A DNA stretch of 64,000 nucleotides from Closterium sp. NIES-65 (lineage: Eukaryota > Streptophyta > Zygnematophyceae > Desmidiales > Closteriaceae). The stretch spans positions 1,438,501 through 1,502,500 of the forward strand of contig CANXME010002107.1 in the NCBI GenBank assembly GCA_948144175.1. The letters run 5' to 3'. The notes beneath the pieces were generated by a model that searched no databases, had not been told where the DNA came from, and saw only the letters and a program-made list of their open reading frames with translations. Made by a program: the position numbers and the translations under genes. Positions 1 through 11,668 of the stretch are shown here, one piece after another (position 1 is the first letter of the stretch; the number at the start of each line of letters is the position of its first letter).

Positions 1-2989
1 GATTTTCCACGCGTTGTAATTTTTCTCGATGCCGAGGTGTAGTCCCCACTGTGCCCGTTGTGAAAATCTTCCCGCTCGTGCTTCTGGGGGTCGGTACTGT
101 ACCATGCACCCGAAAACTCGTAACATTTTTGTGCTGCCCTGCTTCCCTGTCCACAGCAGGTGCGGTGATGCGTTGTTCGGGAGTGACGACGACGACAGCA
201 AGTTGTGCAGCATGACAGCATGGTCCATTGCTGCAGGCCACTGGTGGTTGGGTAGCCGCATGCCACGTAGCAGTTTGCGCATGCTGTTCTGCAGAGTCCT
301 GTTCATTGTTTGTGCGACACCTTGCTGCTGATGGGCGTAGGGAAGGGAGAGGAGTTGCTTGATTCCTCTTTCCGCCAGGTACTGCTTGAAGCGCTGAGAG
401 GTGTATTCTCCTCCTCCGTCTGACTGGAAGCTTTTCAGCTGTGCTCCCGACTCTCGTTCTGCTACTGGTAGCCAGGCGGCGAACGCTGCGAGTGCCATGT
501 CGCGGCTTGGTAGGTTTAGATGCCAGACATATCGAGTGGCGGCGTCGATGAAGGTAATCGTATAATTGTAGGTGACTTGTCCTGGTTCGCCATTGTAGAG
601 GATGTCGCTGTACACCTTCTCGAGTGGTGCGTATGTAGGTGCGCTTGGGTTGTGGTGAGAAGAAAACGGTCGATGGGGTAAGTCGGCTTCGGGGCAGATA
701 AGGCAAGTTCCTCGTGCACGTTGAAGTTCTCTGCCGTCGGGTAGTAGTAGCGAGTCCTTGTCTAGAACTCCTGCTCGAATTGTGTTATTTAACACTGTGT
801 TGCTTGGATGTCCTGTGCGTGCGTGCCAGATGTCTTCAGGAGCGCGATGTCCGGGTGAGCGTTGATACGCGTCGGAGTTGGAGTAGAAGCTGGCGACGAA
901 GTGTGCGCTTCTGTGGACTTCTCGTTGAGTCGGGTTCAGCTGCTGTGCGGGTGTTGGTGGTGCTTCGTTGACGGGGGTTGGTGTCGTTGGTCCTGCTGCT
1001 GCCGATGATGTTGCTGCTGCTAATGTTGTTTCTTCTGCTGCCGATGTTGTTGCTGCTGATGATGTTGTTTTTGCTGCTGCCGATGTTGTCTCTGCTGCTG
1101 CCGATTGTTGAATCGTTGCTAATGCGCGTGTTCGTTCTGCTTCAGGTATGGTGTGCGAGTACCAGAAGCCTCCCGGGCTGAAGTCGGGATCGAGATCCGG
1201 GGGATGTGTCCAATCGGCGAAGTTGACGATGGCGTCGCTATCTGCAGTACCCAGGTCGGGGACGAAATCGAGGACGAAGACGTTGTTCTTCAACACCGCC
1301 CTTCCGAGGTAGAGGCCGCCCTTCCCGTGGTACAACTTGAACTCCTGTGTAGTGCTGTCGGCTTCCAAGTGAATACCTTTCGCCATCAACTGGCTGACAC
1401 TCAGTAAGTTATAGCCGAGTCCCTCCGCGATGAGTACCTTTGACATGTGTAATATGACATTTGTCTCTCGTGACTGAAGCTGTACCACTCCTTGTCGTCG
1501 TGTGCGCAGGTTCTGATTGTTGGCGACCGTGATGACTACTTCTCGCTGGAGTCGATGCTCGCGTTGAACGAAGCGCCCGGAGGAGCACATATGTTGTCCG
1601 CAGCAATTGTCCAAGAACCAAGTGTCTTGGCCGGACGGTTCGCTTTGAACAATGGCGGCGTATGTCGGATTCGGTTGGAGTGACTCGCGGCGAGGCGTCT
1701 TGTTATCGAGCTCTTCTTCCGGTGAGTAGTGGGGTGGTGATTCTGTTGTGCAGGAATCGGTTATCTTTACCATGCAATTGACAATATTTCTTGCTCCTTG
1801 TGCAGGTTGTCCAGTTGAAGTCGTTGAAGTTTGGATTGTGGTCGTCGGATTTGCTTGCGTTGAAGCAACTTGGGAACTTGAAGGTCGGAGTTGTCGCTGT
1901 GGTGTCGTCGACTGCTGACGGGACGGGCAGTGTGTGCGAGGATGACCCGAGGTCTTGCAGATGTGACAAAACGGAGGTACCATCTTCACTTGTTGCTGTT
2001 GTCGATTGTTGTTGCCGTTGTATCGTCGCTGAGTGTGAAATGCAAACTCCGGTGCTAATGTTTTCTTCTTGTGTCTTTCTTCTTGCTGGTCCATGTCCTG
2101 CTGCTCGGCGTGGATTTCGGCGCAGAGTGCCGCTTCGGAGATCCTCCCGTGTGCTCGTAATATGGCGCGAGTGGAGCGCCAGTGGAGGCCGAGACCGCCG
2201 ATGACCACCGTGACAAAGGCGTCTTCTGAAATTGACCCTCCGCATCGAAGAAGCTTGTCGCGCAGTTCGCGGCAGCGACTGATATAAGCCATGCCTTTCT
2301 CGCCTGGTTTCATTTCAATCGTTGTCAGCTGCGTCATTAACCTGCTTTGATTTACGCTGTCTGTTGCTTGATCCTGGTTCTTCAGGTGGTTGTACGCGAG
2401 CTCCGCGGAGTTGCCGTAGCCTCGGTAGGTTCTGATGTTCTGTTGCTGGGTCGGGGTGATGTTTCTTAGCAGTATCGTGTACGCCATCATTGATTGATAG
2501 GTGTACTGCTGCTTCTCATATTGTGTCCCGTTTGTTGGATATGGCAGGGACCCGTCGAAGAAGCCGAGAATCTGTGCTCCTTCCATCATCAATTCGAACT
2601 CGAACGACCAGGTGAAGAAGTCTTTGCCGTCGAAAGGCTTTGTCGTTTGCAGCTTTAGGACGTGCGCGAATTGCGACTGAACTTGCAATGCGTCCAATGC
2701 CCTTTCTTGTCCTGGTGCAGATTGGGGTTGCGGCATGAAGCTGACGGAGCCACGCTGGGGCTCGTACGGAGCAAAGGTGGGTTGTTGATGTTGATTCTCG
2801 CGCGCGTAGGATGAGCCATCGAGACTCATAGGCGTCACGTTGTTGTTGTTGTTGCTGTTGTTTGATTGCGCAGGTGCTCCTTGCTGGTGCTGCTCGTAGA
2901 AGGACATGAAGGAGAAAAAATTCTCCATCATGCTTGGATCGAAGCCCGCGCCTTGGTTTGCGGGTGTTTCCGTAGACCCAGCTGCTGGT
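1..2989 (-). mobile_element. Ty1/copia element A, left segment (gag to integrase), runs off the left edge
   Basis: This is the larger visible part of a minus-strand copia retrotransposon, interrupted at 2989/37187 by the B tandem. Read right to left it has a gag domain, a zinc knuckle near 1930-1965 (C-X2-C-X4-H-X4-C, CHICKTSGHPRTHC), a protease-like segment near 1580-1620 (WFLDNCCGQHM) and the start of integrase, which continues beyond position 1. Gag and the window-edge integrase lie in the same frame and I saw no break in the stretches I translated, so the element looks whole apart from the insertion. It is a diverged relative of element B, with the same domain order and similar PBS and LTR ends. 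It is the oldest layer of this nest, because B and everything in B lies inside it. Confidence 0.9.
1..2989 (-). CDS. Copia A gag-pol polyprotein, partial
   Basis: This is the coding part of element A in the left segment. Gag forms the particle core, the CCHC knuckle binds element RNA, the protease cleaves the polyprotein, and integrase inserts the cDNA. The order gag, knuckle, protease, integrase is that of Ty1/copia, in which integrase precedes reverse transcriptase. Reverse transcriptase and RNase H would lie left of position 1 and are not visible. The gag start (MSARKERS) is at 37290, on the far side of the B insertion. The domains are recognised by direct resemblance to the better preserved element B in the same window. 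Confidence 0.85.
2985..2989. repeat. Target-site duplication ctggt, left copy (B tandem in A)
   Basis: The five bases ctggt directly precede the left B LTR at 2990 and recur directly after the right B LTR at 37182-37186. One duplication encloses the whole three-LTR array, so B entered A once. Confidence 0.93.
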
Positions 2990-3528
2990 TGTTGGGCTGA
3001 GGATTTCAGCCTTAGGATCTTTACAGAGAATAGGCTAGTAGGTGTCAGAATATTATTCTTATGTTCTAGCCTGTAGTGGGGTGCTCTATAGCGAGTACAA
3101 CCCTTCTAGGGTTTGCTATTTGTATCCCCATTTCTGCTAGTTCATTCCTCATTCTTTCTTCAAACTTTGTCAGTAGGTGCTACAGTAGCACAGTGGAAGT
3201 CTTTTGAGTGAATGTACTTGTGCTGGTATGTGAGAACAAGTAATTGATTAAAGCAAAGAGCATACAGGAATATATAGGAAAGATAGATTACAGGAAGCGG
3301 TTATGTTTATCGAGACGCGTAACGCTTCGACTATCGAGGTAGTTACTGTTCACTGAAGCGTCGCTTGCTGTTACGTAACCTCCAGGCGGTTACAGCTCGC
3401 AACCTCCAGTTGCGGTTTGATGTGGTACGCGCCTTTTTCCGACTTCATACCCCTTTTGTTGTGCTTCAGTATCGGGTGAGGTTCGATACTACAGAAACGC
3501 ACTAAGTCATGCGTTTATATTCCCAACA
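2990..3528 (-). repeat. Copia B LTR, left (3' LTR of copy 1), interrupted by a solo LTR
   Basis: The LTR bounds are tgttgggctg at 2990 and attcccaaca at 3528. Without the 130-bp insertion and its duplicated gtagg it is 404 bp, the same length as the other two B LTRs. The coding frame of B copy 1 ends about 20 bases inside this LTR. Confidence 0.92.
3043..3172 (+). repeat. Solo LTR of the short-LTR copia family (same as element G)
   Basis: This 130-bp sequence begins tgtcagaata and ends ctttgtca. It closely matches the 130-bp LTRs at 56594-56723 and 57871-58000. It is flanked by gtagg at 3038-3042 and 3173-3177, a clean 5-bp target-site duplication. No internal region is present, so this is a solo LTR left by LTR-LTR recombination. 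It sits in the left B LTR only. Confidence 0.92.
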
Positions 3529-4309
3529 CTCCCCTTCGTTTCTGGAGTGTCGACGTGGTCAGCTTCGGTGACGTGGCCCAATCCAGTGAGCAGCATGCAG
3601 TACTCAAATTTCCCCTTTGGTAGCTTCTTGGTGAGACAATCTGCTGCCATCTCGGTGGTCGGGCAGTAGTCCAGCTGGAGTTTTCCCTTCTCAATTTCGT
3701 CTTTCACGAAGAAGTATCGCAGTGCGATATGCTTGGTTCTGTTGGCGAAGCCATTCTTGTTCGCGATCCGTATCGCGGACTGGTTGTCGCAGAAAAGCGA
3801 GAAGCTGGGTACTTTCGCAATTTTCGCTTCTTCCAGCAGTTCGCGCAGGTACAGACCTTCCTTGGTAGCGGTGCAGAGAGCAATATACTCTGCTTCAGCA
3901 GATGATAGTGCGACGAGTTCCTGCTTACTTGATTGCCAGGAGATAGTTCCGACGGGCTCGAGGCGGTAGATGTAGCCGGTGCGAGAGCGGCGATCGACAC
4001 GATCAGCAGCGTGATCAGCGTCGACGTAGCCGAGTAGTTTTAGGTCGCTCGTCGTGCTCTTGTGATGCGTTAAGCCAACTGTTGGCGTCGAGATGAAGTA
4101 GAGAAGGGCACGGTTGAGTTCCTTGAGGTGACGTTGTTCTGGGCGCTTGAGGTAGGTCGCTAGCTGGCTGGCGCTGTAGGATAAGTCCGGTCGGCACGTA
4201 ACGGCGGCAAAGAGTAGGCAGCCCAGTTTCTGTTGATATTCCTGGATTCCGGCAGACGGCAGTAGGTTGGTTTCTTCAGTTGGGTCGGGCGATAGGTGAC
4301 TGTAGGGTG
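3507..4309 (-). CDS. Copia B copy 1, C-terminal part of pol (reverse transcriptase end and RNase H)
   Basis: This is the downstream part of the B copy 1 polyprotein, cut off from its upstream part by copia C1. It contains the end of the reverse transcriptase region and RNase H, with a YVDADHAAD segment, LSSAEAEYIAL, CDNQSAIRIANK and ADCLTKKL, all typical of Ty1/copia RNase H. It ends about 20 bases inside the 3' LTR. The purine tract used for plus-strand priming lies within the coding end. The frame is open throughout. Confidence 0.9.
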
Positions 4310-4436
4310 TGTCAAACATTCTATATATTGTTGTAGTTGTTTAGGCTACAGTGGGTTAGCCTATAGGGGGTACACACTTCTAGGTTTCCATATTTGTACT
4401 CATTTCATTCTTAGTCATTCCATTCCTTGTTCAACA
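4310..4436 (+). repeat. C1 5' LTR
   Basis: This is a 127-bp LTR from tgtcaaacat to cttgttcaaca, identical as read to the 3' LTR at 11669-11795 and to both C2 LTRs. The initiator-Met-type PBS starts at 4437. Confidence 0.95.
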
Positions 4437-4599
4437 TGGTATAGAGCAGGTCCTTCCTAGGACCGTTTTTCCTAAGGGCCCACCACTACCTACCTGCCTA
4501 TCTGCCTACCTGCCCTAGGGCGCCTCGACGTTCACGCCTCTAGAGGCCCTGTAGGCCCCGCGCTGTTGCACCTAGAGGCCCCGAATCGGCCCCGCGCCT

Positions 4600-5215
4600 A
4601 ACCCTAACGGCCCGCGTCGGCCCCGAGCTCGTCCCCTAGAGGCCCGCGTCGGCCCCGCGCCTACCCTAGAGGCCCGCGTCGGCCCCGAGCCTACCCCTAG
4701 AGGCCCGCGACGGCCCCGTCCTTACCCCTAGAGGCCCGCGACGGCCCCGTCCCTACCCCTAGAGGCCCGCGACGGCCCCGATCCTACCCCTAGAGGCCCG
4801 CGTCGGCCCCCGTCCCTACCCCTAGAGGCCCGCGTCGGCCCCGTCCCTACCCCTAACAGCCCGCGTCGGCCCCGTCCCTACCCCTTACAGCCCGCGTCGG
4901 CCCCGTCCCTACCCCTTTCGGACCGCGTCGGCCCCGATCCTACCCCTTTCGGCCCGCGTCGGCCCCGTCCCCAACCCCACCCGCTCCCCGCGCTCCCCTT
5001 AGCCGCCTCGAACGGCCCCACCTAGACCGCACCGCCCGCACCGAACAGCCCGGCCCTAACGGAACCGAGCCGCCCGAACCGAGCCGCCCGACCCGAGCCG
5101 CGCCGCCCGACCCGAGTCGCCCGAACCGAGCCGCGCCGCCCGACCCGAGCCGCGCCGCCCTACCTATACCGAGCCGCGCCGCCCTACCTGTACCGAGCCG
5201 CGCCGCCCTACCTAC
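4600..5215 (+). repeat. GC-rich minisatellites in the C1 leader
   Basis: Two tandem blocks fill the untranslated leader. From about 4600 to 4970 a unit of roughly 34 bp repeats about ten times (core agaggcccgcgtcggcccc, then cctacccc). From about 5040 to 5215 a shorter unit based on gagccgcgccgcccgaccc repeats. The same blocks recur in the C2 leader at about 25140-25725. They carry no coding signal. Confidence 0.8.
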
Positions 5216-8200
5216 CTACTGCTCCTACTGCTTTTACTACTGCTGCTACCATGGCTAGCCCTCCAGTGCTAGCCTTCGATGCTGAGGGGCGCCCAGTGAA
5301 GTTCGACACCTGGCTTGATGACCTACACCTCTTCCTACAGCTCACTGCCAAGGAAGACATCTCGCTGTACGATCACGCCCTAGGCCACGCTACTGCTCCT
5401 GCTGCTACTGCCAACAGCACTGCTCACTCACAGTGGCAGACTCGTGACGCCCATGCTCGCTTCGCTATCCGCAACTCTCTGCCGATAGATGAGCGCGAGC
5501 ACTTTGGGCAGCACAAGACTGCACAGGCACTGTACACTGCTGTCGTTGCCCGCTACTCCTCACCGGCCTCTGCTGCTCTAGGCCGTCTCTCTCTTCCCTA
5601 CCTGTTCCCCGACTTAGCTTCCTTTCACACTGTCGCTGACCTCATTACCCACCTCCGCACTAGTGAGGCTCGCTTCCGCGCCGCTATGCCTGATGAGTTC
5701 CTCGCCACGAACCCACCCCCGCTCTGGATCACTCTCTACCACCTAGTCACGCGCCTCCCTGACTCGCTGCGCTCAGTCAGGGACCACTTCCTCGCTCGCT
5801 GCCCCACCGAGCTCACCATTGCCCTCCTCGAGAAGGAACTCCTTGCAGCCGAGACTAGCATAGTCGCTGTAGGTGCCTCTCGCGGTGACCCCCGCACCCC
5901 GTTCTTTGAGGGGTGTTCTCCCTCCCCCCTTCTTCCCTCTGTCGCCTCTGCTGCTGCTGTCGACCTCCTTGGTGCTGAGAAGGTCGGGACTGCGTCTGCT
6001 TCGGGCGGACGCCGCAGCGGCAAGGGCAAGGGGGGCAAGGGCGGTGGTGGTGACAGCGGGGGTGGCGGTGGTGGGGGAGGTGGTGGCGGGGGGAGTGGCG
6101 CGGGTGGGGGAGGTGGCAGCGGTGGTGGGGGTGGCGGCAGCGGCGGGGGAGGTGGCCGGGGCGGAGGAGGTAGTGGGGGTGGCGGTGGACGAGGCGGCGG
6201 CAGGGGTTGGGGTGGTCGAGGAGGTGGTGGCGGGAGTGGTGGGCGTGGCGGCACTGGCGGTGGCCAGGGACAGCAGCACACTCCCTCGCCCCAGGAGGTC
6301 CGTGAGTGGTACTCTCAGCACGGGGGGGGGGGGGGGGGGTGGCCTTAGCTGCACGTACGTCATTCGCACTGGTGACGGCACTGGCCAGCCGTGTGGGGGA
6401 CCGCACGCCACACAGCGTTGCTTCGCTCGTCTGAGCGACGCTTGGCGTGTTCAGTTCCCTCAGGCCACTGAGCTGCCCCGCTGGCTTGATCTCCTGAAGA
6501 AGGGGATTGATATCTATGCTCTAGATTTTGATGCTATTCTCTCTGCCATGTATGTGATGTCTACTAGTGGAGAGGGTTCTGAGTACCTGAGTGTCCCGCC
6601 CGACCCGGGCATTAGGACGAGTGCGTCTGCTGCTCCAGGTACCCACGTGTCTGCTACCCCAGGTGCTGGTGAGGCTGCTGCTCTAGGTGCGTGCGTGTCT
6701 GCCCCCCCTGGTACTGTGTCGACTGCAGCACTGCACACCTTCACGCTGGATTCAGGTGCCTCTCGCTGTTTCTTTCGTGACCGCACTGCCCATGAGCCCC
6801 TTGCTCGGCCAGTTGCTGTCTCCCTTGCTGACCCCTCTGGGGGTCCGGTCATTGCGACCTCCTCCACTGTCCTTCCCTGTCCTGCGGTCCCGTCGGGCAC
6901 ACTGTCAGGTCTCCACCTCCCCTCGTTCTCCACGAACTTGGTGGCAGGTTCTGCTCTCCAAGACGGGGGTGTTCACCAGTTCATCCCTGCCTACGAGCAT
7001 GTGACACACTGCATGTGTGCTCGTACGGGCCGCCACTTGGCTACCTTCACCCGGCAGCCGGGGTCGGACCTGTACACACTGACTACTGCCTCCCCTCAGG
7101 TCGCTGCGTCTGCGTCTGCGTTTGCGTCCGCGTCAGGTCAGCTGTCTGCCCCCTGCTCGTGTCGCTCTCTAGCGCACGAGACTGTCCTCTGGCACCACCG
7201 ACTTGGCCACCCGTCTATGCAGCGCCTTCGTGCCATGCACTCCCGGTACCTTGTCTCTGGTCTTCCCAGGGTTCTCCCTCCTCTCCCACCCTCGCCTGCT
7301 CCTCCCTGCCTTCCCTGTGTCGAGGGGCGGCAGCGCGCCGCTCCTCACTCCTCCTCGTTTCCCCCGACGACTGCTCCTTTGCAGACGCTCCACATGGACG
7401 TGTGGGGCCCAGCCCGCGTCCGTGGTCAGGGTCAGGAGAGGTACTTCCTGATCGTTGTTGACGACTACTCGCGCTACACCACGGTCTTCCCCTTGCGCAC
7501 CAAGGGTGAGGTCCCTGATGTTTTGATCCCTTGGATCCGCAGAGCTCGTCTCCAGCTCAGCGAGCGTTTCTGCTCGGACTTTCCTGTCCTGCGCTTGCAC
7601 TCTGACAGAGGTGGTGAGTTCTCCTCCGACCTCTTGGCAGCCTACTGTGCTGAGCACGGCATTGAGCAGTCGTTCACGCTTCCGGCCTCTCCACAACAGA
7701 ATGGGGTTGCGGAGCGCCGCATTGGCCTGGTCATGGAGGTCGCTCGTACCTCCTTGATCCATGCGGCTGCCCCCCATTTTCTGTGGCCGTTTGCGGTCCG
7801 GTACGCTGCGCATCAGCTCAACCTCTGGCCCCGTGTCTCCTTGCCGGAGACCTCGCCCACACTGCTGTGGACGGGGGAGGTTGGCGATGCGTCGCGTTTC
7901 CGGGTCTGGGGATCTCGAGCTTTTGTTCGCGATTCGTCTGCGGACAAGCTCTCCTCTCGTGCTGTTCCCTGCGTCTTCCTCGGCTTTGTTCCGGACGCGC
8001 CTGGTTGGCAGTTTTACCACGCCACCTCGCGCCGGGTCTTGCCCTCTCAGGACGTCACTTTTGACGAGTCTGTCCCCTACTACCGCCTCTTCCCCTACCG
8101 CACTGCCCCGCTCCCACCCCCGCCTCTCTTCCTCGCGCCAGGTGCTGCTGTCGTAGACCCCCTCCCCCCTCAGGGTGCCGCTCCCTCAGGTGTGTCTCAG

Positions 8201-8249
8201 GTAGACCCGGTCGAGCCTGTTGAGGTTGCTGTCGACTCTCGTCCTGCTG

Positions 8250-8500
8250 GGGGTGCTGAGCCTGGGGGTGCGGACGCTGGGGGTGCTGAGCCTAGGGGTG
8301 CGGACACTGGGGGTGCTGGGCCTGGGGGTGCGGACTCTGAGGGTGCTGAGCCTGGGGGTGCGGACTCTGGGGGTGCTGAGCCTGGGGGTGCGGACACTAG
8401 GGGTGCTGAGCCTGGGGGTGCTGTGCCTGGGGGTGCTGAGCCTGGGGGTCCGGTGACTGGGGGTGGTGAGCCTGGCGGTGCTGCGCCAGGGGGTCCTACG
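8250..8500 (+). repeat. 30-bp coding minisatellite in C1 (Gly-Gly-Ala-Glu-Pro type)
   Basis: A 10-residue unit of the type GGAEPGGADS repeats between integrase and reverse transcriptase. C1 has one more 30-bp unit here than C2 (about 28765-28980). That unit and a two-base microsatellite difference account for the whole length difference between the two C copies. Confidence 0.85.
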
Positions 8501-8707
8501 CCTGGACGAGATCTCTCCTCGGAGCAGTTGCGTGAGTGGTACTTACAGTACTGCAGCCTCCGGAGAGGTACCTCTGGGACCGGGCGCGCTACGGAGACTG
8601 GTGCTGGCACTTCTCCTTCTAGTCGGGAGCTCCCCTCTTGTGAGCGGATCCGTGAGTGGTACGAGCGCCGTTGCACACTTCGTAGTGGCGCGCCTCGTCT
8701 CACGGAC

Positions 8708-9175
8708 CCTGCTGCTGCTGGTGCTGCGGACCCGGGCGTTGGAGCTGCTGCTGGTGCTGCGGACCCGGGCGTTGGAGCTGCTGCTGGTGCTGCGAACCCG
8801 GGCGTTGGAGCTGCTGCTGGTGCTGAGGACCCGGGCGTTGGAGCTGCTGCTGGTACTGCGGACCCGGGCGTTGGAGCTGCTGCTGGTGCTGCGGACCCGG
8901 GCGTTGGAGCTGCTGCTGGTGCTGAGGACCCGGGCGTTGGAGCTGCTACTGGTACTGCGGACCCGGGCGTTGGAGCTGCTGCTGGTGCTGAGGACCCGGG
9001 CGTTGGAGCTGCTGCTGGTGCTGAGGACCCGGGCGGTGGAGCTGCTGCTGGTACTGCGGACCCGGGCGTTGGAGCTGCTGCTGGTGCTGAGGACCCGGGC
9101 GTTGGAGCTTTGACTGGTGCTGAGGACCCTGGTGTTGGAGTCCCTGCTGGTGCTGCGGACTCGGGAGTTGGTACT
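8708..9175 (+). repeat. 33-bp coding minisatellite in C1 (AAAGAADPGVG type)
   Basis: About fourteen copies of an 11-residue unit (AAAGAADPGVG with variants) lie just before reverse transcriptase. The same block occurs in C2 at about 29190-29655. Long open frames on other strands across this block are artefacts of the 33-bp period. Confidence 0.88.
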
Positions 9176-11668
9176 GCCGCTGGGGGCACTGGTGCTGTCC
9201 CTGCTGTGTCTGGAGTCGCCGCGCGCCCTCAGCCGTACTTCGTTCCGCTCCTTCAGCAGGTTCTTGGTCTCTCGCCTCCTCATGGTCCTCCCCCTCCTTT
9301 AGTGTGTCCGCAGCCTGTTCAGTCACTGCCTGCTCCTTCTCCTTACTCTAGTCCTACTGACGGTCTTACTGAGCGTCGTGAGCCTGCGTCTCGCCCTGCG
9401 TCGCCTGTCCGTCCTGCTAGCACTAGTGCTCGTAGTTCGCGTCCACGTCCTCCTCCTGCCCCTGGCACGCACCGGATGTCTCTGCGTCCTTCCACTGCTC
9501 CTCTGCGTGCCCCTTTGCCTTCTCCTCCTGCTTCCTCTCTTCCTGCTCTTGTCGACCCTACGTCGGACTCTCTTCGTGCTGCCAGTCCTACTGTCACGCG
9601 TCTCCTTGCTACTGCCGTCACTGACCCTTCCTTCGAGTCTTCTGCTGCGTCTGCCCTAGTTGTTGAGCTCGTCGACTTTGCTGCTCGCTATCGTCTAGAC
9701 TACGCTGCTCGTCTTGTCGCTGAGTCTGAGTCTGTCTGTCCTCCGTCCGTCGGGGGTGCGTGTGCCCTTGGCACGGACGTCCTTGAGGACAGGCAGGAGG
9801 AGTTTCAGTGCTTGGCTGCCGCTTCACCTCATCTCGCGTCTGTACTGCTAGCCCCTGAGGGAGACCCGGATGCACTAGACATCCCGACTCCGCGCTCTTA
9901 CGCGGAGGCGATAGAGGGTCCCTACTCCTCTCAGTGGCAGGCAGCTATGGATGCAGAGATGGCTTCCTGGAAGTCCACAGGCACCTACGTTGACGCTGTC
10001 CCCCCTCCTGGGGCGAACATCGTCAGTGGCATGTGGATCTTCAGGGTGAAGCGGCCGCCGGGTTCTCCGCCTGTCTTCAAGGCGCGTTACGTGGCTCGTG
10101 GCTGCAGTCAGCGGCAGGGAGTTGACTACTTTCAGACCTTCTCCCCCACCCCGAAGATGACCACCCTTCGGGTACTCCTGCACGTTGCTGCTCACCGGGA
10201 CTACGAGCTTCACTCTCTCGACTTCAGCACTGCTTTCTTGCAGGGCAGCCTGCACGAGGAGATCTGGCTGCGTCGCCCACCTGGCTTCACTGGGTCTTTC
10301 CCTCCTGGTACCCAGTGGAGTCTCCGGCGTCCAGTCTACGGTCTCCGCCAGGCGCCACGTGAGTGGCACGACACACTGAGGACTACGCTGGCGGCACTTG
10401 GGTTTGCTCCTTCTACTGCCAACCCGTCGCTGTTTCTGCGCACCGACACCTCTCTTCCGCCGTTCTACATCCTCGTGTACGTCGACGACTTGGTCTTTGC
10501 CACTGCTGACACTGCTGGACTCGCCTACGTGAAGTCCGAGCTGCAGAAGAGACACACGTGCACTGACCTGGGTGAACTGCGCAGCTACCTTGGCTTGCAG
10601 ATCACCCGGGACAGAGCACGCCGCACCATTACCCTGACTCAGTCACACATGGTGCAGCAGGTCCTTCAGCGCTTCGGCTTCACGTACTCCTCGCCTCAGG
10701 CCAGTCCTCTGTCTACTCGCCACTCGCTCTCAGCTCTGCCTTCGGATGAGTCCGTAGAGTCGAGTGGCCCGTACCCAGAGCTTGTTGGCTGTCTCATGTA
10801 CCTGATGACCTGCACACGACCTGACCTTGCATACCCTCTTAGCATTCTTGCGCGCTATGTTGCTCCTGGGAGACACCGACCAGAGCACATGGCTGCAGCG
10901 AAGAGGGTGTTGCGCTACTTGTGCAGTACGTCGGGCATGGGACTAGTGCTTGGATGGCGGAGTCCCGTGGTCCTCACTGGTCACGCGGACGCTTCTTGGG
11001 CTGACGACCAGGCTACGCAGCGGTCGTCACAGGGTTACACCTTCAGCCTTGGTTCCGGCTCTGTTTCGTGGCGGGCTACTCGCTCGTCTTCTGTTCTCGG
11101 CTCCAGTTGTGAGGCTGAGATCTACGCAGGGGCCATGGCTGCTCAGGAGCTTCGCTGGCTCACCTACCTACTGACCGACCTTGGAGAGCCGCCTCGTTCT
11201 CCTCCAGTCCTGTACGTTGACAACAAGGCCATGCTGGCCTTGTGTCGAGAGCAGAGACTGGAGCACAGAACAAAGCACATTGCTCTCCGCTACTTCCTTG
11301 CTCGTGAGCTACAGCAGCGTGGTCAGTTGCGACTTGCGTACGTGGCCTCTGAGGCCAACACTGCTGATGTTTTCACCAAGGCACTTGCGCCTTGTGATCA
11401 TCAGCGCTGCTGTACCCAGCTGTGTCTTGTGTCTGTCTTGCCTCACTTGCTCTCCTCTTGACCCTCTTTGTACTGTTACATATATATATCACTGCTCTTG
11501 CTTGTTTAGTCTTATATATATATATGTACTCCTGCATGTGAACTGGCCTTGTGGCCTTGAACTTGTGCTCGGATTGTGTGGTGACATTGTGATCCACCCT
11601 GAGCTTGCTTTGCTTTACTTGACTGGTCTTGTGACCCCTAGTTCTCCCCCACTTCGCCTATGGGGGTG

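Larger units (their letters stand above)
5251..11461 (+). pseudogene. C1 gag-pol region (Ty1/copia, fossil, nearly whole)
   Basis: The coding region starts with a gag domain (MASPPVLAFDAEGRPVKF) and a long glycine-rich tail. Protease follows (FTLDSGASRCFF), then integrase (WHHRLGHPS zinc-binding start, HMDVWGPARV, LHSDRGGEFSS, PQQNGVAERR), two repeat-coding blocks, reverse transcriptase (YGLRQAPREWHDTL, ILVYVDDLVFA) and RNase H (SSCEAEIYAGAMAAQE, LYVDNKAMLAL, HRTKHIALRYFLARE). The order integrase before reverse transcriptase marks it as copia. In the living family these parts make the particle, copy the RNA and integrate the cDNA. About one break is visible, so it is given here as a fossil region rather than a working gene. 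Confidence 0.88.

Noticed and set aside
3507-4319. B pol fragments (also 16677-17489) read as separate host genes starting at MFDTPYSH
   Set aside because: Frame and domain content continue across the C insertions. They are the 3' parts of the B polyprotein, and the few extra residues come from C LTR sequence.
5736-6411. Minus-strand proline-rich frames opposite the glycine-rich gag tail (also at 26247-26922 and 22634-23397)
   Set aside because: These are mirror images of glycine codon runs. Proline stretches on the opposite strand are expected.
8197-9189. Long minus-strand open frame (about 330 residues, Ser/Ala/Pro-rich) opposite the C1 hinge
   Set aside because: It lies over 30- and 33-bp repeats whose period is a multiple of three, so open frames appear on several strands. 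No domain and no independent support. The same applies at 28708-29670.
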